From: Roseburia sp. | GTDB taxonomy: Bacteria; Bacillota; Clostridia; Lachnospirales; Lachnospiraceae | Length of the DNA stretch: 35,852 nucleotides | Assembly: GCA_023664265.1 (NCBI GenBank) | Contig: JAMPFV010000028.1 | Coordinates: forward strand, 1-35,852 | Reading direction: 5' to 3' | Part shown: piece after piece, positions 15,505 through 23,805 of the stretch | Layout: each line of letters begins with the position of its first letter | Position numbering within the stretch: position 1 is the stretch's first letter | Notes under the pieces: generated by a model | The model's database searches: none | What the model saw: only the letters and a program-made list of their open reading frames with translations | Told to the model about the DNA's origin: nothing | Program-made: the position numbers and the translations under genes

Positions 15505-18018
15505 TTATTTCAAATAGGTGAGAAATGCGTTTTCATTATCCTGAAACAGCTTCGTCGCGTCATTCATGCCGATTTTGTATATCGTGCCCGTCTGCGGATT
15601 CATAATCACGACGTTCAGCTCATTAAAACCGATGAGCAGCACCGCCCGCTCGCCCTCAAGCGACGCAAGCACGGGAATGTCCCGGTTCACATAATACAGC
15701 ACCGCGTCCAGACTCACGCCCCGCAGCTCCAACAGCCTCGCGCCCTCCAGGCTCTCCTGCAAAATCTGTTTCGCCGTCTCGCCCTTGTCGAGCATGGGCT
15801 GCACGTTCTTGGTTATTCCCTCATACTCGAGAATCGTCTCCAGACACACTGCCAAATCCGTGCTCTGCTCATCGGACGCCCGTCCGCTGATCGCCATAAT
15901 CTGATTGCGCACGCTCCTCGACGAGCGCTTCCAGATATATGCGCCCTTCTCGTCCGCCACAACGCCGCGCATGTCATAGGCCATGTTCACCGCGTCCGCC
16001 TCGTGGGTAAAGGTCCCCATAATGCCGGACTTGCCGTAGACGTAAAAGCGGCTGACCGGATTCTCAATGGTAATCGGCAGCTCCCGCGAGCCCTCATACA
16101 GGACCTCCAAAGGCCGCGTGTGCTTGAGCTGCCTGACCTCTATGGAATTCTTGAGCACCAGCTGTACAATCTTTTCGTAGGTCTGCGTGACCACAACCTC
16201 AGAGGAATTGTACCCCTGCTCCTCAATAACGCGGTTGACAATCTGATCCCGTGCAATATCCGTATAGCCGTCCGTCTCGCTCTTCTCCAACCGTGACAGC
16301 GTGATCAGATTGTCCGCGACCTCCGCGCCGGTCACATAAATGCCCTCGCGCCGGTAGCTGTGCAGCACCTCCCCGCGCTCATTCTGTATGTAAACGACAT
16401 ACATCGGGAAGGTGACAGAGCCGGTAAAGTCCATATAGATATCCTCGTAATGCGCCACCCCGTAAATCAAATCCTCATTGATAAAGCCCAGCGGGAGCAG
16501 GCGGTCCTCCGGCTCCGACTTGATTTCCTCCGTCTCTCCGGTATTCAGGTTCATCAAAATCAGCTTCGTACAGTCGTACGAATCGGCGGAATTCTGCCAC
16601 ACAAGCATCTTGTCGCTGTTGGAGACCTGAAAGCTTCCCTGTTGAAGATTGTCGGCAATCTCGGCGCTCATTTTCTCCATCAGATTGATTGCCAGAATGG
16701 AGCCGTCCAGATACAGATACAGGATACCGCTCCGATTAATGTAGGAAAGCTGCTCCACATCCGCCTTCAGCGCGGCAAAGGATTTGTCATACGGAATGAA
16801 AATCAGCTCCTCAACCGTATTGAGCATTCCATTGTACTCATATACCTGTATACCGATGTTGCCCTCGTGCTTCCCGCGGTTCATATAGCCGTAGACGATG
16901 AAGCGGACATTTCCGGTCTCATCCACGCTCAGCACCTTAATCGCATGCTCGTTGTAGCTTGTCCGCAGATCCGACTCGTCATAAAAGCTGAACAGATACG
17001 CCAGCTTTTTATCCGCCGCATGATAGCAGAACAGCTGATTCGCGTTCACGAACGCAAGGTTGGAGCCGCCGTCGCTCTCCATCATCTGAACCTCGTGATC
17101 CCGGATGCCAAGCATGATCTTGTTGCTCGCATACACATCCGCCTCCGGGTCAAATATCTGATTCATCGTGCGCTCGTAATCCAACAGATACATCCGCTCC
17201 GTCCCGTAGCGGACGCGGAAAAACTCGCTGACAATATATTGATATACAGTCTTCCCCTCCGTCGTCTGCACCCTGTAATCCATGCGGATGGAGGCCGTCT
17301 GCGACTCAATCTCCCGCACGGAAATCTGCGGCTCCGTAACCTCCTCGACATTCAGACTGTCCCACGAAACCTGATTCAGACTGCTGTGAATGTCCACATA
17401 GCTCAGCGTGGTGTTATCGCCTCTGGCATTCGGCTCCAGATACGTTGCAAGCTGTCTGGCCTGCTCCTTGTCGAAGGTCTTCGCGTGAAAATCGCGGACA
17501 TAGGAGAGCTTCTCGTAGAGAAAAAAGCCCGGATCCTCAATGATGCGGGTATAGTATCGAATCGTCTCGCCTCCTATTTCCAGTAACAATATCCAGTTGT
17601 ACTCCATGTCCTCCTCAATCAAATCCTTGATGGTGACGGTCGCGTAAATTCTGTCGCCGCTCTCCCGATAATCGGTGACGCGCGTGTTCTCCACAAGGCG
17701 GGAATCGTCAACGCTGCGCACCTCAAAGGATATTCCCGAAATGTCGTTCCCGTATTTGTCAATGACAAAGCTGAGCGTCCTGCCCTCCCCGAGCGGCGTG
17801 ATTGTGTCACGCAAAAAACTGCCTTGGACAGTCTGGCGAAGTCCATGCAGATAATTATAGGAAATTCCCCCCGTGTTGATATGCACCAACGGCAGAGACG
17901 CCTCCGCCATGCTTGCGGTCATCTCCTCATTTCCGTTATTGAAAACGCCGCTGCTCACAAACAGCGCGGCAACAAACACAACCACACACACGATAATCTT
18001 GCTGATGATTCTCTTCAT
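15505..18018 (-). CDS. Large exported protein with degenerate C39-like C-terminal domain
   Basis: This 837-residue protein has one N-terminal hydrophobic segment (about 5-26), either uncleaved anchor or signal. I do not recognise the full-length family. Residues about 280-600 contain repeated beta-rich units (such as AYLFSFYDESDL and FIVYGYMNRGKHEG) suggesting a propeller-like extracellular domain. The last 130 residues resemble a C39-like papain fold: DLAVCLETILEYEGI aligns with the usual Cys helix and RAVLLIGFNELNVVIMNPQTG with the His strand. The catalytic Cys position is not occupied by Cys (Cys725 is displaced) and the His is missing, so peptidase activity is unlikely. The gene follows the methyltransferase by only 9 bases and its ribosome site overlaps that stop, so the two are translationally close. 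Confidence 0.7.
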   Translation of the reverse strand: MKRIISKIIVCVVVFVAALFVSSGVFNNGNEEMTASMAEASLPLVHINTGGISYNYLHGLRQTVQGSFLRDTITPLGEGRTLSFVIDKYGNDISGISFEVRSVDDSRLVENTRVTDYRESGDRIYATVTIKDLIEEDMEYNWILLLEIGGETIRYYTRIIEDPGFFLYEKLSYVRDFHAKTFDKEQARQLATYLEPNARGDNTTLSYVDIHSSLNQVSWDSLNVEEVTEPQISVREIESQTASIRMDYRVQTTEGKTVYQYIVSEFFRVRYGTERMYLLDYERTMNQIFDPEADVYASNKIMLGIRDHEVQMMESDGGSNLAFVNANQLFCYHAADKKLAYLFSFYDESDLRTSYNEHAIKVLSVDETGNVRFIVYGYMNRGKHEGNIGIQVYEYNGMLNTVEELIFIPYDKSFAALKADVEQLSYINRSGILYLYLDGSILAINLMEKMSAEIADNLQQGSFQVSNSDKMLVWQNSADSYDCTKLILMNLNTGETEEIKSEPEDRLLPLGFINEDLIYGVAHYEDIYMDFTGSVTFPMYVVYIQNERGEVLHSYRREGIYVTGAEVADNLITLSRLEKSETDGYTDIARDQIVNRVIEEQGYNSSEVVVTQTYEKIVQLVLKNSIEVRQLKHTRPLEVLYEGSRELPITIENPVSRFYVYGKSGIMGTFTHEADAVNMAYDMRGVVADEKGAYIWKRSSRSVRNQIMAISGRASDEQSTDLAVCLETILEYEGITKNVQPMLDKGETAKQILQESLEGARLLELRGVSLDAVLYYVNRDIPVLASLEGERAVLLIGFNELNVVIMNPQTGTIYKIGMNDATKLFQDNENAFLTYLK

Positions 18019-18027
18019 AAATTCCCT

Positions 18028-19230
18028 CTAATCAAAATCCCCCTGCTCCTCCAACAGCCGCCGCAGGGTCGGCGTCACATGCAGAAAATCCTCCGTCTGT
18101 CTCCGTCCATAAGCATTTCCCTGTGCATGCGGGCGGTACCGCATCCGCTCCTGTCCGCACGCCCGCTTTACCGCGCGTATCAGAATATTCTTCGGCGTGT
18201 GCTCCATATCAATAAACTCGAGAAGCTGCGTCTCGTAGCCCTGTTCCTCCAACAGATTCGCGCGGAGGGCATCCGTTATCAGCGCCGCCATCCGCTCCCG
18301 GACAATGCCGTATTTTAAGAGCGGCTCCAGCTCCCCACACGCTATCTGGCGGTTCAGCTCGTGCTGACAGCAGGGCACTGATAAAATAACACTTGCATTC
18401 CATTGGACCGCCTTGGCGAGCGCATAATCGGTAGCCGTGTCACAGGCATGGAGCGTCACCACCATGTCCGCCTGCTCTACCCCCTCGTAGGAACCAATAT
18501 CCCCCACAAGGAATTTTAACCCGGTATAGCCAAATTTATCCGCCAGCGCCTGGCAGTTTTCTATGACATCCCGCTTCAAATCCAGCCCTATGACACGAAT
18601 GTCATATCCATTCATCACCTTTAAATAATAGTACAGCGCAAAGGTCAGATAGGACTTCCCGCATCCAAAATCTATGACTGTGAGCGGCTCGCCCTCCCTT
18701 TGAGGCAGGCAGGGAAGAATATCCCGCACAAATTCCAGATACCGGTTAATCTGACGAAACTTATCGTACCGCGCCCTGACGATTCTGCCCTCAGCCGTCT
18801 GCACGCCAAGCTCCACGAGAAAGGGAATCGGCTCGTCCTGCGGCAGGATATACTGTTTTGTCCTGTTATGAGACAATTTCTTGTCCGCCGGCGCCTGCGC
18901 CGCGTTCTGCTTCTCCTTGATGGTAACGGATCCCTTTCTGCCAATCAGCGCCGTCATTCGGTGCTGCTGCGTCTCCAGCTCTATCTGTCGAAACTCCTCC
19001 TCGGCCGTGCGCACCAGATAGTCGGGCAACTCCTCCGGACGCAGATTCGTGTGGAATACCTTCGTGCCCACAAAGCGCTCCGCCTGATAGAGAAGTCCCT
19101 CCTTTCCGCGTATCGGACGGACGCGGAGCTTTGATGCCTTCTCCCTGTCGCGCGGATTGCTCGCAACGGCTTTCAGAATAAGCTCGTCGTTCTCTATATA
19201 ATTCCGTAATGTTCTTCGCAAATTTTCCAT
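18028..19230 (-). CDS. Class I SAM-dependent methyltransferase (Methyltransf_32-like)
   Basis: This 400-residue cytosolic protein has an N-terminal domain of about 180 residues that I do not recognise, then a Rossmann methyltransferase. Motif I is VIDFGCGKSYLT, followed by an acidic ribose-binding loop (VIGLDLKRD), motif VTLHACDTATDYAL and SVPCCQHELN, which recall the METTL25/GSTCD-like group. The substrate is unknown; the CCQHELN motif is shared by that group and may bind metal or RNA. A perfect -10 box ends only seven bases before the start codon and no ribosome site is visible, so the mRNA may be leaderless. It heads an operon with the large exported protein and acyltransferase. Confidence 0.8.
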   Translation of the reverse strand: MENLRRTLRNYIENDELILKAVASNPRDREKASKLRVRPIRGKEGLLYQAERFVGTKVFHTNLRPEELPDYLVRTAEEEFRQIELETQQHRMTALIGRKGSVTIKEKQNAAQAPADKKLSHNRTKQYILPQDEPIPFLVELGVQTAEGRIVRARYDKFRQINRYLEFVRDILPCLPQREGEPLTVIDFGCGKSYLTFALYYYLKVMNGYDIRVIGLDLKRDVIENCQALADKFGYTGLKFLVGDIGSYEGVEQADMVVTLHACDTATDYALAKAVQWNASVILSVPCCQHELNRQIACGELEPLLKYGIVRERMAALITDALRANLLEEQGYETQLLEFIDMEHTPKNILIRAVKRACGQERMRYRPHAQGNAYGRRQTEDFLHVTPTLRRLLEEQGDFD

Positions 19231-19237
19231 AAGCTTT

Positions 19238-19265
19238 ATTATAGCATGATTCTGCGGTGAAACAA
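19238..19265 (-). promoter_or_regulatory. Promoter abutting the methyltransferase start codon
   Basis: TATAAT (19238-19243) with TTGTTT (19260-19265), 16-base spacer. The predicted transcription start falls within about a base of the ATG at 19230, leaving no room for a ribosome site. Confidence 0.5.
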
Positions 19266-19315
19266 TATTAAATCTTTCTTATCTTTTCTTATATGTAACA
19301 GTTCAGCCATGCCAT

Positions 19316-20215
19316 TCATAATTTGCCGGATTCCCAACGCGAAAAAATCCACGGCCAGCCCGCCATGATATAAAATCCCAGTGCAAATACGGCAAGGAAT
19401 CCCGCGTACCTCTCCGGCAGGAGTAATGACAGGACAGGGCGCAGTCCAAACAGTATCAGAGCCATAAGACCCGCGCCCACGCAAAAGCGCAGGCCTTTGC
19501 GCGCCGCACTGCCCTCCGTCCTGAATTGAACCCACCGGCGTTCCACAAACCAGCCAATCAAAAGTCCCATCCCTGCTCCGGCGTTGGACAGCCACCCTGC
19601 CCGAAGCATCGGAATAAAGCAAAAGGCGCACCCTGCCGCGCACGCCGCCGCATCCCGCCCGGGCGCCCTATCGACCCAGGCCAAAAGCCGGTCTGTCACA
19701 GCCATAATCACAAGGCCGGACCCGAGTGCAGCGATGACGTCCTGCGGCGTGTGCACCCCGAGATAATTTCTGGAAAACATAATCAATATCACGAGTAGCC
19801 ACCCCAATGCGCCAAGCCGCTTCAACTCCACCGCATCCTTGGAGCGCCCTTTTTTCCGCGCGTACTGCCCTGCGGCGCCCCACGCTGCAACTGCCCGCGC
19901 GGTATGACCGCTGGGAAAGGAATATCCCGAAGCCGCCGCAATCGCCGCCTCCACCGGATGAATCCGCGCATCCCGCACCCAAGGGCGCGCCACCTTGAAC
20001 ACAGCCTTCAAAAACTGATTCCATGTGCAGGCCAGCGAGATATTCCATCCCATATACTGACCCGCCCGCTTATCAGCGCACCAATAAACGGCGGCAAACA
20101 GCAAATAGGTAGGCGCTGCCTCCGCCATAGAGGTTATCTCAAGCATAAGCCCGTCAAAAACGCCGCCAAGCAGTTCCCTTATCCTTTGCAGTATCAGCAG
20201 ATATGTGATGTCCAT
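19316..20215 (-). CDS. PAP2 family membrane phosphatase
   Basis: This 299-residue protein has about eight hydrophobic segments and all three parts of the PAP2 active site: KVARPWVRD (Lys74, Arg77, Pro78), PSGH (101-104, His104) and SRNYLGVHTPQD (Arg149, His155, Asp159). Such enzymes dephosphorylate lipid phosphates such as undecaprenyl pyrophosphate or phosphatidate at the membrane. I chose the ATG at 20215, preceded by GGGGGAAGAG; the frame is open to a GTG at 20269, giving 18 more residues without a good ribosome site. It follows the transketolase terminator, so it is probably transcribed separately. Confidence 0.9.
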   Translation of the reverse strand: MDITYLLILQRIRELLGGVFDGLMLEITSMAEAAPTYLLFAAVYWCADKRAGQYMGWNISLACTWNQFLKAVFKVARPWVRDARIHPVEAAIAAASGYSFPSGHTARAVAAWGAAGQYARKKGRSKDAVELKRLGALGWLLVILIMFSRNYLGVHTPQDVIAALGSGLVIMAVTDRLLAWVDRAPGRDAAACAAGCAFCFIPMLRAGWLSNAGAGMGLLIGWFVERRWVQFRTEGSAARKGLRFCVGAGLMALILFGLRPVLSLLLPERYAGFLAVFALGFYIMAGWPWIFSRWESGKL

Positions 20216-20271
20216 CTCTTCCCCCATTTCCACGCTGCTTTCGCTTTTCAGCAAAGTTGAGATTCTCACTC

Positions 20272-20299
20272 AAAAGGGGAAGCCCGCGGCCTCCCCTTT
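20272..20299 (-). terminator. Terminator after the pentose operon
   Basis: AAAGGGGA pairs with TCCCCTTT around a GC-rich loop that is itself partly self-complementary, followed by TTTTG on the minus strand. It lies 27 bases after the transketolase C-subunit stop. Confidence 0.65.
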
Positions 20300-20325
20300 C
20301 GCAATTTTTTATCCTAAGCGCTCTC

Positions 20326-21273
20326 TTAAAATTTCGCGATAAATTCCTTCACCTGCTCGTAAACGCCCTTTGCGTCAAGCTTATACTTCTCGATGAGCGC
20401 CGCCGCAGAGCCGGACTCCCCGAACACATCCTGCATGCCAATCTTGTAAACAGGCGTCGGACAGGACTTGCACAGCGCATCGCATACCGCGCTTCCCAGT
20501 CCGCCGATAACGGAGTGCTCCTCCGCCGTCACAACCTTTCCGGTCTTTCTCGCGGACTTCACGATAATCTCCTCGTCAAGCGGCTTGATGGTGCAGATAT
20601 TGATAACCTCTGCGCTGACGCCCTCCGCCTCGAGCAGCTTCGCCGCGCCGAGCGCAGAATCCACGCAGATGCCCGTCGCGACAATCGTCACGTCCGTGCC
20701 TTCCTTCACCACGGTTCCCTTGCCGATTTCAAACTTATAATCCGGTCTGTCGTTGATCACAGGCACCGCCGCGCGTCCGAAGCGGATATAAACGGGGCCC
20801 TCGTACGCAACTGCCGCGCGCACCGCCGCCTTCGCCTCGACGTCATCCGCCGGACACATGACGACCATCCCCGGGATGGTGCGCATCAGCGCAATATCCT
20901 CATTGCACTGGTGGGACGCGCCATCCTCGCCCACCGTAATGCCCGCGTGCGTCGCGCCGATTTTTACGTTCAAATGCGGATAGCCGATGGAATTTCTCAC
21001 CTGCTCAAATGCGCGCCCCGCCGCGAACATCGCAAACGAGCTCATAAACGGAATCTTGCCCGAGAGGGATAAGCCTGCCGCGATGCCCGTCATATTGCAC
21101 TCCGCGATACCGCAGTCGATATGCCGCTCGGGAAACGCCTTTCTGAATACGCCCGTCTTGGTCGCCGCCGCAAGGTCCGCGTCGAGCACGACCAAATTCG
21201 GATTTTCCTTGCCGATTTCCACAAGCGCGTTTCCATAGCTCTCTCTGGTTGCTATCTTTTTTACTTCTGACAT
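20326..21273 (-). CDS. Transketolase, C-terminal subunit
   Basis: This 315-residue protein is the pyrimidine-binding plus C-terminal half of a split transketolase. It begins with RESYGNALVEIGKENPNLVVLDADL, and its cofactor site includes Glu in GIAECNMTGIAAGL and the FAMFAAGRAFEQVRN segment, followed by HAGITVGEDGASHQ. It would transfer two-carbon units between pentose and hexose phosphates with the partner subunit. Its ATG lies within the last codons of the N subunit gene (13-base overlap), with AAGGTAGGTG as the ribosome site, so translation is coupled and the subunits are made in equal amounts. DXP synthase is the only close alternative and does not fit the context. Confidence 0.93.
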   Translation of the reverse strand: MSEVKKIATRESYGNALVEIGKENPNLVVLDADLAAATKTGVFRKAFPERHIDCGIAECNMTGIAAGLSLSGKIPFMSSFAMFAAGRAFEQVRNSIGYPHLNVKIGATHAGITVGEDGASHQCNEDIALMRTIPGMVVMCPADDVEAKAAVRAAVAYEGPVYIRFGRAAVPVINDRPDYKFEIGKGTVVKEGTDVTIVATGICVDSALGAAKLLEAEGVSAEVINICTIKPLDEEIIVKSARKTGKVVTAEEHSVIGGLGSAVCDALCKSCPTPVYKIGMQDVFGESGSAAALIEKYKLDAKGVYEQVKEFIAKF

Positions 21274-22100
21274 AACGCTTCACCTACCTTCTCTAAATCT
21301 GCCATTGCAACCGCGTACTCCTCGTCATTCGGCGCCTTGCCGTGCCAATCCACGCTGCCCTCCATAAAGGAAACACCCTTTCCCTTGAGGGAGTGCGCGA
21401 TGATCGCTGTCGGCATTCCCTTGGTCTCCCTTGCCTCCTTGAAAGCCGCACGGATCCGGTCAAAATCGTGCGCATCCGCAAGGTTGATCACATGGAAATT
21501 AAATGCCTCGAACTTCTTGTCAATCGGATACGGCGAGCAGACATCCTCAATCTTACCATCAATCTGCAGACCGTTATTGTCCACGATAACACAGAGGTTA
21601 TCGAGCTTGCGGTGTCCCGCGAACATGGAAGCCTCCCATACCTGCCCTTCCTCAAGCTCGCCGTCGCCAAGCAGTGTATACACTCTGTAGGCCGCGTTGG
21701 ACAGCTTCGCGCCGAGCGCCATGCCGCAGGCTACCGAAATGCCCTGCCCGAGCGAGCCGGAGGACATATCTACCCCGGGAACGTGCTGCATGCAGGGATG
21801 CCCCTGAAGATAGGAACCGAGCTTTCTGAGTGTCGTCAAATCCTCAACCGGAAAATAGCCGCGGTTTGCCAGCGCGGAATAAAGCCCCGGCGCGGTATGT
21901 CCCTTGGACAATACGAAACGGTCCCTGTCCTCCTTCTTCGGATTTTTCGGGTCGATATTCATCTCCTCAAAATAAAGATAGGTAAAGATATCCGCCGCCG
22001 ATAACGAGCCGCCCGGGTGCCCTGCCTTCGCCGCGTGCACACCGGTTACGATACCCTTACGCACTTCATTTGCCGCTTTTTGAAGCTCCAAATTTGTCAT
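21261..22100 (-). CDS. Transketolase, N-terminal subunit
   Basis: This 279-residue protein is the thiamine pyrophosphate-binding half of a split transketolase. HAAKAGHPGGSLSAADI holds the substrate-contacting His residues, and GDGELEEGQVWEA...DNNGLQIDG is the diphosphate/Mg binding motif. I chose the ATG at 22100, with GGAGG eight bases before; an in-frame ATG five codons upstream overlaps that ribosome site. It follows the ROK kinase by 74 bases. With the C subunit it makes a complete enzyme that would process xylulose 5-phosphate made by the upstream genes. Confidence 0.93.
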   Translation of the reverse strand: MTNLELQKAANEVRKGIVTGVHAAKAGHPGGSLSAADIFTYLYFEEMNIDPKNPKKEDRDRFVLSKGHTAPGLYSALANRGYFPVEDLTTLRKLGSYLQGHPCMQHVPGVDMSSGSLGQGISVACGMALGAKLSNAAYRVYTLLGDGELEEGQVWEASMFAGHRKLDNLCVIVDNNGLQIDGKIEDVCSPYPIDKKFEAFNFHVINLADAHDFDRIRAAFKEARETKGMPTAIIAHSLKGKGVSFMEGSVDWHGKAPNDEEYAVAMADLEKVGEALCQK

Positions 22101-22174
22101 TGCATCTTCCTCCATTTCTTTCTAATCTTTCCTATCAAAGTCTTTTGCGCAAACGCCCTGCTCACGCCTTAAAA

Positions 22175-23050
22175 TTACACTGCCTCCGCGGAACGCCGCG
22201 CAAGCTCCAGGCATCCCATAATTCCCTGATTGTCCTCCAAACTTGCGGGCACGATATAGCGCTCAGGGTGCGCCAGCTCCCTGGTCCGGATATAGCCGTT
22301 GAGCAGCTCCTTCACATACCCCCGTATCAGCGGGAAAAGCTGCTCCTGATGCATCACACCGCCGCCGAGGATAATCATGTCCGGAGAGAGTGTCAGGATA
22401 TAATTGGCAAGCGCCTGCGCGATATAGTACGCCTCCAAATCCCACACCCGCGCATCGTCCTGCAGCAGCGCCGCCCTTTTGCCCCACCGCGCCTCGATCG
22501 CCGGCCCTGCGGCCAGCCCTTCAAAGCAGTTCCTGTGATACGGACATTTTCCCTCAAAGGAGTCCGTGCTGCGCTTTTGTATCAGCACATGGCCCGCCTC
22601 GGGATGAAGCATCCCGTGCAGCAGTCTGCCGTCAATACAGATGCCTGCGCCGACGCCGGTTCCGATGGTAATGTAAATCACACACTTTTTCCCTTTGGCC
22701 TGTCCGAAGGTCACCTCGCCGAGCACCGAGCCGTTGACGTCCGTATCAAAGCCAATCGGGCATCCGAGCGCGTCCGCAAAGGCCCCGACAATATTGTAAT
22801 CCGCCCAATCAGACTTGGGCGTGCTGGTGATAAAGCCGTAGGTCTCCGACGCCTTGTCCAGATCAATCGGACCGAAGCAGCCGATCCCCAGCGCCTCGAC
22901 CTTATTTTTCGCGAAATAATCCGTCAGCGCAGGAATCGTCTGTGCCGGCGTCTTTGTGGGAATGGATACCCTGTCAAACAGCTCTCCCTCCTCATTGCCG
23001 ATGGCACAGACCATCTTTGTCCCGCCCGCCTCCAATGCTCCTAATCTCAT
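22175..23050 (-). CDS. ROK family sugar kinase (fructokinase-like)
   Basis: This 291-residue protein has the ROK kinase layout. It begins with the phosphate-binding GALEAGGTKMVCAIG, then DTDVNGSVLGE with the catalytic Asp, GTGVGAGICIDGRLLHG, and a zinc site formed by HPEAGHV and CPYHRNCFEG. There is no N-terminal helix-turn-helix, so it is an enzyme rather than a ROK repressor. Sequence flavour (EAGGTK start, length near 290) is that of the fructokinase/YdhR group; true substrate could be fructose, mannose or another hexose. It lies 14 bases after the epimerase gene. A hexokinase-type enzyme in a pentose operon is unexpected and suggests the operon handles mixed sugars. The ribosome site is GAGGGAG. 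Confidence 0.88.
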   Translation of the reverse strand: MRLGALEAGGTKMVCAIGNEEGELFDRVSIPTKTPAQTIPALTDYFAKNKVEALGIGCFGPIDLDKASETYGFITSTPKSDWADYNIVGAFADALGCPIGFDTDVNGSVLGEVTFGQAKGKKCVIYITIGTGVGAGICIDGRLLHGMLHPEAGHVLIQKRSTDSFEGKCPYHRNCFEGLAAGPAIEARWGKRAALLQDDARVWDLEAYYIAQALANYILTLSPDMIILGGGVMHQEQLFPLIRGYVKELLNGYIRTRELAHPERYIVPASLEDNQGIMGCLELARRSAEAV

Positions 23051-23064
23051 AAGCGGCTCCCTCG

Positions 23065-23763
23065 CTACTGCTCTATTTTGTTGCCATAATAAGCGTTTGC
23101 CCCATGCTTCCTGTAGTAATGCTTATCCTGAATGCGCTGCGGCGCCGGCTCCACATCCGCCTTGAGCTGCTCCGTAAAGAGCGCCATCTTGGCAACCTCC
23201 TCCAGCACTACGGCGTTGTGCACCGCCTCCTTCGCATCCTTGCCCCACGCAAAGGGACCGTGATTCTTGCAGAGCACCGCAGGTACAGCCATCGGATCCT
23301 TTCCCGCAAAGGTCTCTATAATGACGGTTCCCGTATTCTTCTCGTAGCCCTCGTCCATCTCCTGCTGACTCAGGACGCGCGCACACGGTATCTCGCCGTA
23401 CATATAGTCGGCGTGCGTCGTGCCATAGCACGGTATCGCCCGTCCGGACTGCGCCCAGCTTGTGGCGTAGGTGGAATGCGTATGTACGATGCCGCCGACC
23501 TCCGGAAACGCCTTGTACAGCTCAAGATGCGTCGCTGTGTCGGAGGAGGGATTGTACTTCCCCTCCACTTTATTGCCCGCCAAATCCATCACAACCATAT
23601 CCTCCGGCTTGAGGAGGTCGTAGTCCACGCCGCTCGGCTTGATCACAAACAGACCGCTTTCTCTGTCGATTGCGCTGACGTTGCCCCATGTAAAGGTGAC
23701 AAGCCCGTATCCGGGCAAATCCATATTTGCCTCATAAACCTTTTTCTTCAATTCCTCTAACAT
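23065..23763 (-). CDS. araD: L-ribulose-5-phosphate 4-epimerase
   Basis: This 232-residue enzyme converts L-ribulose 5-phosphate to D-xylulose 5-phosphate. It is a class II aldolase-fold protein. The zinc ligands His94, His96 (VHTHS) and His168 (KNHG) are all present, as are Asp75 (SSDTATH) and Asp119 (HADY), matching the E. coli AraD active site at one residue or a few residues offset. The substrate loops TWGNVSAID and KPSGVDY are intact. Start ATG 23763 follows AAAGGAAACGG. It lies 42 bases after the FGGY kinase. The UlaF/SgbE epimerases are close relatives, so ascorbate-type metabolism is a minor alternative. Confidence 0.93.
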   Translation of the reverse strand: MLEELKKKVYEANMDLPGYGLVTFTWGNVSAIDRESGLFVIKPSGVDYDLLKPEDMVVMDLAGNKVEGKYNPSSDTATHLELYKAFPEVGGIVHTHSTYATSWAQSGRAIPCYGTTHADYMYGEIPCARVLSQQEMDEGYEKNTGTVIIETFAGKDPMAVPAVLCKNHGPFAWGKDAKEAVHNAVVLEEVAKMALFTEQLKADVEPAPQRIQDKHYYRKHGANAYYGNKIEQ

Positions 23764-23805
23764 ATCCGTTTCCTTTCCGCATCTCTTGGCAGATTCCATC
23801 CGCCG

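Noticed and set aside
16360..17586. 408-codon plus-strand frame opposite the large exported protein
   Set aside because: Composition (His, Arg, Ile, Leu) is that of an antisense shadow; the minus-strand gene has a signal segment, ribosome site and operon spacing.
20326..22100. DXP synthase instead of split transketolase
   Set aside because: Two coupled half-size genes, the HPGGSLSAADI and GDGELEEGQVWEA motifs and the pentose context all fit transketolase.
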